DNA of 64,000 nt from Conexibacter sp. SYSU D00693 (lineage in GTDB: Bacteria; Actinomycetota; Thermoleophilia; Solirubrobacterales; Solirubrobacteraceae). Location of the stretch: positions 2,976,001-3,040,000 of the forward strand of contig NZ_CP070950.1 in assembly GCF_017084525.1 (NCBI RefSeq). Reading direction: 5' to 3'. Position 1 is the stretch's first letter. Each line of letters starts with the position of its first letter. The notes beneath the pieces were generated by a model that searched no databases, was not told the origin of the DNA, and worked only from the letters and a program-made list of their open reading frames with translations. Position numbers and translations under genes: made by a program. This document shows, piece by piece, positions 1 through 7,101 of the stretch.

Positions 1-270
1 GCAGACCACGGCGTCCAGGGCGGTGGCCAGGAAGCGGGCGGCCAGCTCCGGGGTCCCGCCGGTGGCCGCCAGCGCGAGCTGGGCGGTGAGGCGGCGGGCC
101 AGGTAGCGGGACTGGGGGTCGTCGAGGCGGCCGGCGGCGTGGAGGGAGGCCGCGAAGGCCCGGACGTCTCCCGCGCGCAGCGTCGCGTGTGCGCGCACGA
201 GGTGGGCGTCGACCGTGGCGCGCGCGCCCGCGAACGGGGACGTCGAGCCGGGTGACGCCTGGAGGGTCAT
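1..270 (-). CDS. Unknown protein, N-terminal 90 residues, cut by left edge
   Basis: An open minus-strand frame begins at an ATG (complement of 268-270) and stays open for 90 codons to the window edge. The visible part is rich in Ala, Leu and Arg and looks all-helical, with no signal peptide or membrane segment; I do not recognise the family. The start is supported by a sigma-28-type promoter (278-304) whose -10 element ends 7 bases before the ATG. That placement makes membership of the flagellar regulon likely (inference). It is divergent from fliA. Confidence 0.6.
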   Translation of the reverse strand, partial: MTLQASPGSTSPFAGARATVDAHLVRAHATLRAGDVRAFAASLHAAGRLDDPQSRYLARRLTAQLALAATGGTPELAARFLATALDAVVC

Positions 271-277
271 GGCCTTG

Positions 278-304
278 AGGTCGGCAGGGCCGCTCGGCGG
301 TTGA
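278..304 (-). promoter_or_regulatory. Sigma-28 type promoter for the left-edge gene
   Basis: On the minus strand TCAA is followed by exactly 15 bases and then GCCGACCT, matching the sigma-28/FliA pattern TAAA-N15-GCCGATAA. The ATG follows 7 bases after the -10 octamer, so the transcript would be leaderless or nearly so. The same spacing and -10 core recur at 3405-3439 and 4196-4222. Confidence 0.6.
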
Positions 305-469
305 GCGCAGCCCCGGCGAGCGGACGGGGGGTCCCCACTTCTGGGGAGGACGGCGATGGACCGCTCTCCTCGGGCGAATACCGGGAACCGGGGATCGTTC
401 GGTCACCGGCGGATTCCGATGCTCCTCTCGTCCCCGCCAGACCGTCCCCCCGGAAGGACCACCGCCCTC

Positions 470-1291
470 ATGCGCCTCGCAACCGCCACCTCCACCAAGC
501 CGCGCCGGCTCTCCCCTGAGGACTCGCTCGCCCTCTGGCAGGAGTACCGCCGCACGAACGACCGCGCCCTGCGCGATCGGCTCGTCCTCACCTTCGCGCC
601 GCTGGTGAAGTACATCGTCTACAAGAAGGTCCGCGAGATGCCGGCCCGCTGCGAGGTGGAGGACTTCATCTCCTGCGGCCTCGAGGCGCTCATCCAGTCG
701 ATCGACCGCTACGACCCAGAGAAGGGCGCCACGCTCGAGCAGTACGCGTGGACCCGCATCCACGGCGCCGTGCTCGACGAGCTGCGCCGCCAGGACTGGG
801 CCCCGCGCTCCGTCCGCCGCTGGGAGCGCGACATGGAGCGCGCCGCCGACGACTTCTCGCGCCTGCACGGCCGTCGCCCCACCGCCCCCGAGCTCGCCGA
901 GACGATGGGCATCTCCCTCGAGGAGCTGCGCCGGCACCGCGACGAGGTCACGCAGTCCGACGTCACGTCGCTGAACACCGTCGTCCTGGGCGACGACGAG
1001 ACGACGATCGAGCGCCTCGACACCATCGCCGCCGACGACGACCGCCTGGACCCGGTCTTCGCCACCGCGACGGAGGAGGCCAAGACGAAGTTCCGCGCCG
1101 CCTTCGCCCAGCTGCCCCAGCGCGAGCGCGAGGTCGCGGTCCTGCTCTACGTCAAGGGCATGACGCTCGCCGAGATCGGCGACATCCTCGGCGTCTCCGA
1201 GTCGCGCGTCTGCCAGATCCACGGCGCGCTCAAGAAGACCCTGCGCCTGGCGCTGGCCGACGACGCCGCGCTGTTCCAGGCCGTCGCCTAG
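470..1291 (+). CDS. fliA: Flagellar sigma factor sigma-28 (FliA/WhiG family)
   Basis: RNA polymerase sigma factor that directs transcription of late flagellar genes. The 273-residue product has region 2 at about residues 15-115 (DFISCGLEALIQSIDRYDP, then a WTRIHGAVLDELRRQDW stretch typical of FliA), region 3 at about 120-165 and region 4 helix-turn-helix at about 215-262 (EIGDILGVSESRVCQIH). I chose the ATG at 470, behind a GGAAGGA ribosome site, because the upstream in-frame extension is low-complexity and unlike the family. A single gene closed by a hairpin at 1328-1347. Sigma-28-like promoter sites nearby suggest it controls its neighbours. No anti-sigma FlgM is visible in the window. Confidence 0.93.
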   Translation: MRLATATSTKPRRLSPEDSLALWQEYRRTNDRALRDRLVLTFAPLVKYIVYKKVREMPARCEVEDFISCGLEALIQSIDRYDPEKGATLEQYAWTRIHGAVLDELRRQDWAPRSVRRWERDMERAADDFSRLHGRRPTAPELAETMGISLEELRRHRDEVTQSDVTSLNTVVLGDDETTIERLDTIAADDDRLDPVFATATEEAKTKFRAAFAQLPQREREVAVLLYVKGMTLAEIGDILGVSESRVCQIHGALKKTLRLALADDAALFQAVA

Positions 1292-1327
1292 CCCGCGACA
1301 CCGCAGCACCTTCCGGGACCTTGCGAG

Positions 1328-1347
1328 CGGCCGCCTTCGGGCGGCCG
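1328..1347 (+). terminator. Hairpin terminator after fliA
   Basis: An 8-bp GC stem (CGGCCGCC / GGCGGCCG) closes on a TTCG tetraloop and is followed by TTCGTCGTCGT. It lies 36 bases after the fliA stop, just before the methyltransferase GTG at 1376. Confidence 0.6.
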
Positions 1348-1375
1348 TTCGTCGTCGTGCGGCAGGCTTCACGAC

Positions 1376-2038
1376 GTGCGCACGCTGCGGGAGTCCGCCG
1401 TCGTCGAGGTCCTCGCCCGGATCGAGGCCGCCGGCGCGCGCGAGGACGGCGCGGGCAAGGCCCGCGTCCGCGCCCGGGAGGCGCAGCTCGGCCGCAAGGT
1501 CTACGGACGCGAGCGCGCGGAGCTCTACGGCACGGCGCCCATCGCGGTGGCGCGCGAGGTCGGCGAGCTCCTGCACGTCCTCGTCGTCGCCACCGGGGCA
1601 CGCTCGGTCGTCGAGTTCGGCGCGTCCGTCGGCTTCTCGACGATCCACCTCGCCGCGGGCCTGCGCGACCTCGGCGGCGACGGGCGGCTCGTGACGACCG
1701 AGCTCGACGCGGCGAAGGTCGCCCTGGCCCGCGACCACCTGACGGCCAGCGGCCTGGCCGACCTCGTCGACCTCCGCGCCGGCGACGCGCTCCAGACGCT
1801 CGCCGACGACCCCGCGGCGGTCGACCTCCTCTTCCTCGACGGCTGGAACGACCGCTACCTCGACGTCCTGCGCCTCGCCGAGCCCCGCCTGCGCCGCGGC
1901 GCCCTCGTCGTCGCGGACCTCAGCCGCGACGACCCCGCCTGCGAGGCCTACGCCGCCCACGTCCTGGACCCCGCGAGCGGCTTCACCTCCGTCCGCCTCG
2001 ACGTCGACGAGGGCGTCGTGCTGTCGACGCGGGGGTGA
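1376..2038 (+). CDS. SAM-dependent O-methyltransferase family protein
   Basis: The 220-residue product has a class I Rossmann methyltransferase fold of the caffeoyl-CoA O-methyltransferase type. The SAM-binding motif I reads VVEFGASVGFST at about residues 76-87, followed by an acidic TTELD and the aspartate motif LLFLDGW at about 150-156. GTG start; no obvious ribosome site, only the fliA terminator hairpin just upstream. The substrate cannot be told from sequence. It lies between flagellar genes but shows no feature tying it to motility. Confidence 0.8.
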   Translation: MRTLRESAVVEVLARIEAAGAREDGAGKARVRAREAQLGRKVYGRERAELYGTAPIAVAREVGELLHVLVVATGARSVVEFGASVGFSTIHLAAGLRDLGGDGRLVTTELDAAKVALARDHLTASGLADLVDLRAGDALQTLADDPAAVDLLFLDGWNDRYLDVLRLAEPRLRRGALVVADLSRDDPACEAYAAHVLDPASGFTSVRLDVDEGVVLSTRG

Positions 2039-2180
2039 GGGTCGCGCAGGCGGCCTGGGTGACGCGGCGCGGAGCTCCGCACCCGCGCCGCCCGAGGGAT
2101 GCCGCACGCGCCGATCAGCACCGAGGAGAGGGTGGCGGCGAAGCGGCCGCCGAGCCGCAAGACGCTTCGGGCCATCCGTT

Positions 2181-2216
2181 GGCGGATCGACCCGCACATC
2201 CCGGGCTCGATCCGCC
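2181..2216. repeat. Inverted repeat (GGCGGATCGA arms)
   Basis: GGCGGATCGACCCG is matched, with one extra base, by CGGGCTCGATCCGCC 8 bases later. It could form a hairpin of about 14 bp. Its function is unknown. Confidence 0.6.
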
Positions 2217-2248
2217 ACTCGATGCTGCAGGCGACCCCGCCGGCCACG

Positions 2249-2290
2249 ACCCTGTCGATCCCGGCGTCTCACGCCGGAGATCACAGGGTC
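2249..2290. repeat. Imperfect inverted repeat (GACCCTGT...ACAGGGTC)
   Basis: Arms of about 20 bases (GACCCTGTCGATCCCGGCGT and its partner) pair around a 3-base loop, with a one-base offset in the middle. It has no T-tract on either side, so I do not call it a terminator. Confidence 0.6.
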
Positions 2291-2428
2291 ACGACGCTCG
2301 AACCCACAAGACCGCCCACGTCGGCCGAACCCGCCGGCGGTCTCCCTCCCTCACTGCCGAACAGCCCCCGCCGCATCCCCACGGGCGTCCGGACGCAGCT
2401 CCGCACCCGCGACGACGGGAGGGTCCCA

Positions 2429-2461
2429 TGCGAAGAACGGGACAGGCCCCTGCTTCTCACG
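2429..2461. repeat. REP-like palindromic element, copy 1
   Basis: A 33-bp unit with core GGGACAGGCCCCTG flanked by AGAA and CTTCTCACG. It is identical to the copy at 2515-2547 except for one base. The core resembles the GGGACAGGCCCC class of REP-like repeats often found with single-strand (RAYT/IS200-type) transposases. No transposase is present in the window. Confidence 0.6.
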
Positions 2462-2514
2462 CCGCCCATTCCGCTTGTCCATGCGGTTCTGGCGCACCAC
2501 GCCGCGACGCGCGG

Positions 2515-2547
2515 TGCGAAGAAGGGGACAGGCCCCTGCTTCTCACG
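2515..2547. repeat. REP-like palindromic element, copy 2
   Basis: Second 33-bp copy of the element at 2429-2461, in direct orientation 86 bp away. Pairing AGAAG with CTTCT and GGGG with CCCC would give a hairpin. It lies just beyond the stop of the flhB-like gene and could act as its terminator (inference). Confidence 0.6.
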
Positions 2548-2552
2548 AGGGG

Positions 2553-2804
2553 TCAGCGGGAGATGCCGTAGGCCCAGACGAGGACCTCGGCGACGGCGCC
2601 CCAGAGGTCCTCGGGGATCTCGGCCTCGGCGGCGAGGCGGGCGAGGGCCTCGGCGAGGGCGGGGTCCTCGCGGACGGGGACGCCGGCCGCGCGGGCGCGC
2701 TCGAGGATGCGGTCGGCGACGAGGTCGGCACCGGTGGCGACGACCTTCGGGGCGCTGTCGGCGCTGCGGTCGTAGCGCAGCGCGACGGCCCTACGCGGAG
2801 GCAT
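2553..2804 (-). CDS. FlhB C-terminal-domain homologue (FhlB-like)
   Basis: The 83-residue product matches only the cytoplasmic C-terminal domain of the flagellar export switch FlhB. It reads AVALRYD, then PKVVATGADLVADRI and GVPVREDPALAEALARLA, in family order. It starts MPPRR just where FlhB has the NPTH autocleavage site, so it equals the fragment FlhB normally makes by self-cleavage. Such stand-alone proteins probably act with the export apparatus in substrate switching. It overlaps the FliK-like gene by 14 bp, which suggests translational coupling. Confidence 0.85.
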   Translation of the reverse strand: MPPRRAVALRYDRSADSAPKVVATGADLVADRILERARAAGVPVREDPALAEALARLAAEAEIPEDLWGAVAEVLVWAYGISR

Positions 2805-3396
2805 CGAGCGTCCTCCCGCGCGGGTGGACGGTCACGGCGACGGGGTGGCCGAGGACGGCGCTCAGCGTCAGGCGCAGCTCCGCGGCGGCGGCGCGGACGC
2901 GGTCGGCGGGCTCGCCGGCGCTGACGTGGACCGCCGCGGCGTGGCGGTCGAGGCGCACGTCGAGGCGGCCGAGCGTCGGGGAGTCGAAGCGGACGGTGAC
3001 GGCGGCGCCGCCGCGGCGTGCCCCGCCCCCGCCCGCGCCCGACCCGTCGGGCAGCACCTGGACCATGGCGCCGCCCGGGAGCGGCACCGCGAGCGCCTGG
3101 GCCTGGGCCTGCTGCGCCGCGCTGGCCTGGGAGGACTGCTGGACCTGCTGGGCCTGTGCCTGCTGGGCGGGCAGCTCGACCTTGCCCTCGACGTGCAGGT
3201 GCAGCCGCTCGGCGGCCGCCTCCTGGACGCTGAGGCGCAGGACGTCGCCCGGGGCGACGCCCGCCGGCAGCTGCGCCGAGATGGGCACGCCCTCCAGCAG
3301 CATCGTCTGCGGGTCGACGACGCGGCCGTGCATGATCGTCCCGGGTCGCACCGGGAGGTCGGGCAGCAGGCCGCGGACGAGGACGAGCGCCTCCAT
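2791..3396 (-). CDS. FliK-like hook-length control protein (C-terminal domain)
   Basis: The 201-residue protein ends in a FliK C-terminal (Flg_hook) domain at about residues 125-195: VTVRFDSPTLGRLDVRL, then an R-rich helix and VTVHPRG. A Gln/Ala-rich linker (about 85-115) precedes it. FliK normally measures hook length and flips export specificity through FlhB, which fits the overlapping FlhB-like gene. It is far shorter than enteric FliK because the long ruler region is missing. The ATG is chosen at 3396 because a sigma-28-type promoter -10 ends 8 bases upstream. The call rests on the C-terminal pattern and neighbours. Confidence 0.72.
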   Translation of the reverse strand: MEALVLVRGLLPDLPVRPGTIMHGRVVDPQTMLLEGVPISAQLPAGVAPGDVLRLSVQEAAAERLHLHVEGKVELPAQQAQAQQVQQSSQASAAQQAQAQALAVPLPGGAMVQVLPDGSGAGGGGARRGGAAVTVRFDSPTLGRLDVRLDRHAAAVHVSAGEPADRVRAAAAELRLTLSAVLGHPVAVTVHPRGRTLDASA

Positions 3397-3404
3397 CCGT
3401 CCAG

Positions 3405-3431
3405 TGGTCGGCTCAAAGCGCCGGAGCTTCA
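3405..3431 (-). promoter_or_regulatory. Sigma-28 type promoter for the fliK-like/flhB-like pair
   Basis: On the minus strand TGAA, 15 bases, then GCCGACCA; the ATG at 3396 follows 8 bases after the -10 octamer. It overlaps the forward promoter at 3413-3439, so the two form a near-symmetric divergent pair that appears as the inverted repeat GTGGTCGGCT/AGCCGACCAC (3404-3440). Confidence 0.6.
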
Positions 3432-3439
3432 GCCGACCA
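3413..3439 (+). promoter_or_regulatory. Sigma-28 type promoter for flgF
   Basis: TCAA, 15 bases, GCCGACCA; the flgF ATG follows 8 bases after the -10 octamer. A GGAGG lies inside that gap, so either a very short leader is made or the message is leaderless. Confidence 0.62.
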
Positions 3440-3447
3440 CGGAGGCG

Positions 3448-4137
3448 ATGGACCGTGGACTCTTCATCGCCGCCTCCGGCATGCTCGCCGAGCAGGTGCG
3501 CCAGGACCAGCTGGCCAACGACCTGGCCAACGCGACGACGCCCGGCTACAAGGCCGACCGCGCCACGCAGAGCTCCTTCGGGGAGCTCCTGCTCGCCGAC
3601 CGCCGCACGGGCCGCGCGATCGGCACCCTCGGCGCCGGCGTGCGCATCACCGGCCAGACGACGGACTTCCGCCCGTCGGACATGCGCGCCACCAACGAGC
3701 CGCTCGACCTGGCAGTCCAGGGCGAGGGCTGGTTCGCCGTGCGCACCGACCAGGGCGAGCGCTACACCCGCAACGGGCGCTTCACCGTGCTCGCGGACCG
3801 CACGCTGGGCGACGCCCAGGGCAACCAGGTCCTCGGCCCCAACCGCCAGCCCGTGCGCGTCACCCCGCAGGGCACCGTCGACCCGGCCGACGTCGGGGTC
3901 TTCGACGTCCAGGGCCTGGCCAAGCAGGGTGAGAACCTCTTCACCGGCCAGGCCGGCGGCCGCGGCACCGGCCGAGTGCTGACGGGGACGCTCGAGGCCT
4001 CCGGCGTCACGCCGGCGCGCACGATGGTCGACATGATGGCCTCGATGCGCGCCTTCGAGGCCGGCCAGCGCGCCGTCACGACGATCGACGACACGCTGAA
4101 GCTCGCCGCCTCGCAGGTCGGCGGGCTGCCGGGCTAG
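3448..4137 (+). CDS. flgF: Flagellar rod protein, FlgF/FlgG family
   Basis: The 229-residue protein begins with the rod/hook N-terminal helix signature (GLFIAASGMLAEQVRQDQLA, then NDLANATTPGYKADR). It has a central DLAVQGEGWFAVRT segment and ends with the C-terminal motif LEASGVTPARTMVDMM and AFEAGQRAV. These features place it among axial rod proteins assembled outside the membrane through the flagellar export gate. FlgF rather than FlgG is a guess from its position before a second, more FlgG-like copy. It starts right behind a sigma-28-type promoter. Confidence 0.85.
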   Translation: MDRGLFIAASGMLAEQVRQDQLANDLANATTPGYKADRATQSSFGELLLADRRTGRAIGTLGAGVRITGQTTDFRPSDMRATNEPLDLAVQGEGWFAVRTDQGERYTRNGRFTVLADRTLGDAQGNQVLGPNRQPVRVTPQGTVDPADVGVFDVQGLAKQGENLFTGQAGGRGTGRVLTGTLEASGVTPARTMVDMMASMRAFEAGQRAVTTIDDTLKLAASQVGGLPG

Positions 4138-4166
4138 CAGGCCCTCGCGCGCCCGCGGGCGCGCCC

Positions 4167-4193
4167 GCGGCGTCCAGGTGACCTGGACGCCGC
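4167..4193 (+). terminator. Perfect 12-bp hairpin after flgF
   Basis: GCGGCGTCCAGG and CCTGGACGCCGC pair around a TGA loop, 29 bases after the flgF stop. There is no T-run. It immediately precedes the flgG promoter, so it probably insulates the two units. Confidence 0.5.
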
Positions 4194-4195
4194 GC

Positions 4196-4222
4196 TCAAG
4201 GTGGTTCGGCTCCGGCCGACCA
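4196..4222 (+). promoter_or_regulatory. Sigma-28 type promoter for the flgG operon
   Basis: TCAA, 15 bases, GCCGACCA, the same octamer and spacing as at 3413-3439. Here the first gene starts about 80 bases downstream with a normal ribosome site (AGGAGA at 4291), so this unit has a conventional leader. Confidence 0.58.
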
Positions 4223-4302
4223 CCGGGACGACACCGGAGCACGCAGGCTGGACCGCCCACTGGCGGAGGCACGCGCTCCACCTCCCGCACAGGAGAACGT
4301 GA

Positions 4303-5037
4303 GTGCTTGAAGGCATGTACTCGGCCGCGGCCGGGATGATGGCGCAGCAGCAGCGCATGGACCTCGTCGCCGACGACCTGGCGAACGTGTCCACGACCGG
4401 CTACAAGCCGGGCCGCATCGCGTTCCGCGACCTCGTCTACGCCGACGGCCCGCGCGGCTCGGAGCCGGGCGTGCGCATCGGCGCCGGCTCGGCGAGCACG
4501 CTCGTCGGCCGCTCGATGCAGCAGGGCTCGCTCGAGACGACCAACCAGCCGCTCGACGTCGCCCTCGAGGGCCAGGGCTTCCTCCAGGTCCGCACGCTCG
4601 ACGGCCGCGTCGGCCTCACCCGCGACGGCCAGCTCGGCACGGACGCGCAGGGCCGCCTGACCCTCCACAGCGGCGAGCTCCTCGAGCCGGCGATCACCCT
4701 CCCGCCCGGCACGCCGGTCGACCAGGTCGCCATCGCCGCCGACGGCCGCGTCACGGTGCAGGGCCGCCAGCTCGGCCAGCTGCGCATCGTCGAGGTCAAC
4801 GCCCCGGGCGGCCTCGAGGCCGGCCCGAACAACACCTTCGTGCCGGGCCCGCGCAGCGGCCAGCCGCGCCCCGCCCAGAGCACCACCGTCCGCCAGGGCG
4901 CGCTGGAGAGCTCCGGCGTCGACATGGCCTCGGCGATGACGGACATGATGGAGGCCCAGCGCGGCTTCGAGCTCGCCTCCAAGGCCATCATGACCCAGGA
5001 CCAGCTCCTGGAGATCGCCAACCAGGTGAAGCGCTGA
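4303..5037 (+). CDS. flgG: Flagellar distal rod protein FlgG
   Basis: The 244-residue axial protein has the N-terminal motif MYSAAAGMMAQQQRMDLVAD, then DDLANVSTTGYKP. A DVALEGQGFLQVRT core follows, and the FlgG-type C-terminus reads GALESSGVDMASAMTDMMEA then QRGFELASKA. Length fits FlgG (about 260). GTG start behind AGGAGA. Its TGA overlaps the next ATG (TGATGA), the first of a chain of tightly spaced genes running to flgL. Confidence 0.92.
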   Translation: MLEGMYSAAAGMMAQQQRMDLVADDLANVSTTGYKPGRIAFRDLVYADGPRGSEPGVRIGAGSASTLVGRSMQQGSLETTNQPLDVALEGQGFLQVRTLDGRVGLTRDGQLGTDAQGRLTLHSGELLEPAITLPPGTPVDQVAIAADGRVTVQGRQLGQLRIVEVNAPGGLEAGPNNTFVPGPRSGQPRPAQSTTVRQGALESSGVDMASAMTDMMEAQRGFELASKAIMTQDQLLEIANQVKR

Positions 5038-5240
5038 TGACGAGCGTCGACCCGACCGTCGCCGCCGGCATGGAGCGCCTGCTCATGCGCCAGGTCGCCG
5101 GCGAGCTGCTCAAGACCGCCATGCCGAAGTCCGCCTCGGGCACCAGCGGCGCGTTCAACGACATGTTCTCGTCGATGCTCGCCGACGCCATCGCCGAGGC
5201 GACCACGACGACCGACGCCACGGAGGCCCCGCGGGCGTGA
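5037..5240 (+). CDS. FlgJ-like rod-binding protein (no hydrolase domain)
   Basis: The 67-residue protein resembles the N-terminal rod-binding domain of FlgJ: a helix MERLLMRQVAGELLKTAMPK, then SGAFNDMFSSMLADAIAEA. It lacks the peptidoglycan hydrolase half found in enterobacteria, as in many bacteria where the chaperone is separate. It likely caps or chaperones rod assembly. Starts within the flgG stop and overlaps the following gene by 4 bp. The short length makes the family call moderate. Confidence 0.65.
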   Translation: MTSVDPTVAAGMERLLMRQVAGELLKTAMPKSASGTSGAFNDMFSSMLADAIAEATTTTDATEAPRA

Positions 5241-5797
5241 CCGCCACGGCCCTCCCGATCCCCGGCACCTTCGGGCCCGACGTCCTGCGCCACCTCGACG
5301 CGCAGCTCGAGTCGGCGCGCCGCCTGCTGCAGGCCGTCCTGCACCAGTCGCAGGCGATCCGCGCGCGCAACGTCGACGGCGTCCTCGCCCACCTCGGCAC
5401 GATCCAGGCCGAGATGGAGCGCCGGTCGCTGCTCGAGCGCGACCGCACCCTCGTCCTCACGCGCGCCGGCCAGGCCCTCGGCGTCCCCGCCCACGCGGTG
5501 ACCCTCGAGGCGATGACCGCCCTCATGGACCCCGCGACCGCCGAGGCGGCCCGCACGCGCTCGACCGAGCTGCGCGGCCTGCTCGCCGAGGTCGGCCAGC
5601 AGCACCACCTCAACCGCGCCCTCATGCGCCAGGAGCTCGCCTTCCTCGGCCACCTCGTCGGGATGCTCGGCGGCGCCGGCGAGGACGGCGGCTACCGCCC
5701 GCCGGCCGAGCCCGGCGGCTCGATGCGCGTGACCCTCGGCGGCGTCGGCGCCACCGGCTACCAGACCGCCCGCCGCGTCCTGGACCTCGAGGTCTAG
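5237..5797 (+). CDS. flgN: FlgN-like export chaperone
   Basis: The 186-residue, largely helical protein sits directly before flgK and flgL, the position of FlgN, the cytoplasmic chaperone for those hook-filament junction proteins. It has long amphipathic helices (HLDAQLESARRLLQAVLHQS at the N-terminus, LAEVGQQHHLNRALMRQELA near 118-138), like the FlgN family. The C-terminal 40 residues are Gly-rich and may carry the flexible client-release tail. GTG start overlaps the preceding TGA. Assignment is by fold and context. Confidence 0.7.
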   Translation: MTATALPIPGTFGPDVLRHLDAQLESARRLLQAVLHQSQAIRARNVDGVLAHLGTIQAEMERRSLLERDRTLVLTRAGQALGVPAHAVTLEAMTALMDPATAEAARTRSTELRGLLAEVGQQHHLNRALMRQELAFLGHLVGMLGGAGEDGGYRPPAEPGGSMRVTLGGVGATGYQTARRVLDLEV

Positions 5798-5800
5798 CCC

Positions 5801-7099
5801 GTGCCCGTCTCGAGCTTCTCCGGCCTGAACCTCGCGCTGAGCGGCCTCATGGCCAACCAGCGCGCCCTGGACATCACGGGCCACAACATCGCCAACGCGG
5901 GCACCGTCGGCTACACGCGCCAGGAGGCCGTCCTCGCCGCCTCCCCCTCGCTCACCGTCCCGCAGGGGACCTACGAGTCGGGCGCCGGCATCCAGCTCGG
6001 CCAGGGCGTCGACCTCAAGTCGATCCGCCGCATCCGCGACCAGTTCCTCGACCTCCAGGTCCGCGCGCAGAACCTCTCGCTCGGCCAGGACTCCGTCACC
6101 TCCGACGCCCTCTCGCGCGTCGAGGACATCCTCCAGGAGCCGGGCGACAACGGCCTCAACGCGCTGCTGGGCAAGTTCTGGAGCGCGTGGCAGGACCTCG
6201 CCAGCCACCCGGAGTCCGCCGCCGCCAAGGAGGCCGTCGCCGGCCAGGCCGCGACGCTCGCCGACGCCTTCAACACCCTCGCGGGCCGCATGGACTCGAT
6301 CGCCGCCGACGCCACGAACGGCGCCGCGCAGATCGTCGCCGTCGGCGGCCCGGTCGACCAGATCGCCAAGGAGCTCGGCGTCCTCAACGACGCGATCTCC
6401 CGCGCGGTCGCCGCCGGCACGCAGCCCAACGACCAGCTCGACCGCCGCGACGTCCTGCTCGACCAGCTCTCCAAGCTCGGCCGCGTCTCCGTCGCCGACC
6501 TCGGCGGCGGCGTCATCGAGGTGAGCTTCGGCGGCGCCGCGACGCCCATCGTCTCGGGCCCGACCGTCACCTGGCCCCAGGCGCTGTCGAGCCCGGGCGG
6601 GCAGATCGGCGGCCTGCAGGACGTCGCCGCGAAGATCACCGGCTACCGCGCCGGGCTCGACCAGGTCGCCAGCGACCTCGCGTCGACGGTCAACGCCCTG
6701 CACCCGACCCCAGTCTTCTCCGGCGCCACCGCCGGGGCGCTGACCGCGGTCGTCACCCCGGCCACCGTCCGCGCCACGTCGGCCGTCAACGCGGGCGCCA
6801 ACGACGTGGCCAAGGCCATCGCCGGCCTGCGCGGCGGCCTGGCCGAGCGGGGCTACAACGACCTCGTCTCGCGCATCGGCGGCGACGCGGCCACCGCCCG
6901 CGCCGGCGAGGCCACCGCCACCGCCGTCCTCAACCAGCTCGAGGAGCGCCGCCAGGAGGTCGCCGGCGTCTCCCTGGACGAGGAGCTCACGAACATGATG
7001 CGCTTCCAGCGCGGCTACCAGGCGGCCTCCCGCGTCATGACGACGATGGACGAGACGCTGGACGCCCTGATCAACCGCACCGGCCGGGTGGGCCTGTAG
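5801..7099 (+). CDS. flgK: Flagellar hook-filament junction protein FlgK (HAP1)
   Basis: The 432-residue protein opens with SGLNLALSGLMANQRALDIT and GHNIANAGTVGYTRQ, a typical FlgK start. It ends with VSLDEELTNMMRFQRGYQAA and a final helix that with the N-terminus forms the D0/D1 coiled domain. It is shorter than enteric FlgK (about 550), so the outer domain is reduced. It joins hook to filament and is exported with FlgN help. GTG start 3 bases after the chaperone gene. Confidence 0.92.
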   Translation: MPVSSFSGLNLALSGLMANQRALDITGHNIANAGTVGYTRQEAVLAASPSLTVPQGTYESGAGIQLGQGVDLKSIRRIRDQFLDLQVRAQNLSLGQDSVTSDALSRVEDILQEPGDNGLNALLGKFWSAWQDLASHPESAAAKEAVAGQAATLADAFNTLAGRMDSIAADATNGAAQIVAVGGPVDQIAKELGVLNDAISRAVAAGTQPNDQLDRRDVLLDQLSKLGRVSVADLGGGVIEVSFGGAATPIVSGPTVTWPQALSSPGGQIGGLQDVAAKITGYRAGLDQVASDLASTVNALHPTPVFSGATAGALTAVVTPATVRATSAVNAGANDVAKAIAGLRGGLAERGYNDLVSRIGGDAATARAGEATATAVLNQLEERRQEVAGVSLDEELTNMMRFQRGYQAASRVMTTMDETLDALINRTGRVGL

Positions 7100-7101
7100 C
7101 C

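Larger units (their letters stand above)
2039..2552. other. 514-bp intergenic stretch with inverted and direct repeats
   Basis: No convincing gene on either strand: the open frames here lack family resemblance and ribosome sites. The stretch carries two inverted repeats (2181-2216 and 2249-2290) and two near-identical 33-bp copies of a palindromic element (2429-2461, 2515-2547), the second ending 5 bases beyond the flhB-like stop. It looks like a pile-up of small non-coding repeats, possibly marking an old insertion site. Confidence 0.5.

Noticed and set aside
1948-2247. 99-codon open frame on the minus strand across the methyltransferase end
   Set aside because: It overlaps a well-supported gene antisense, has no ribosome site and an Arg/Ser-rich composition typical of GC-rich shadow frames.
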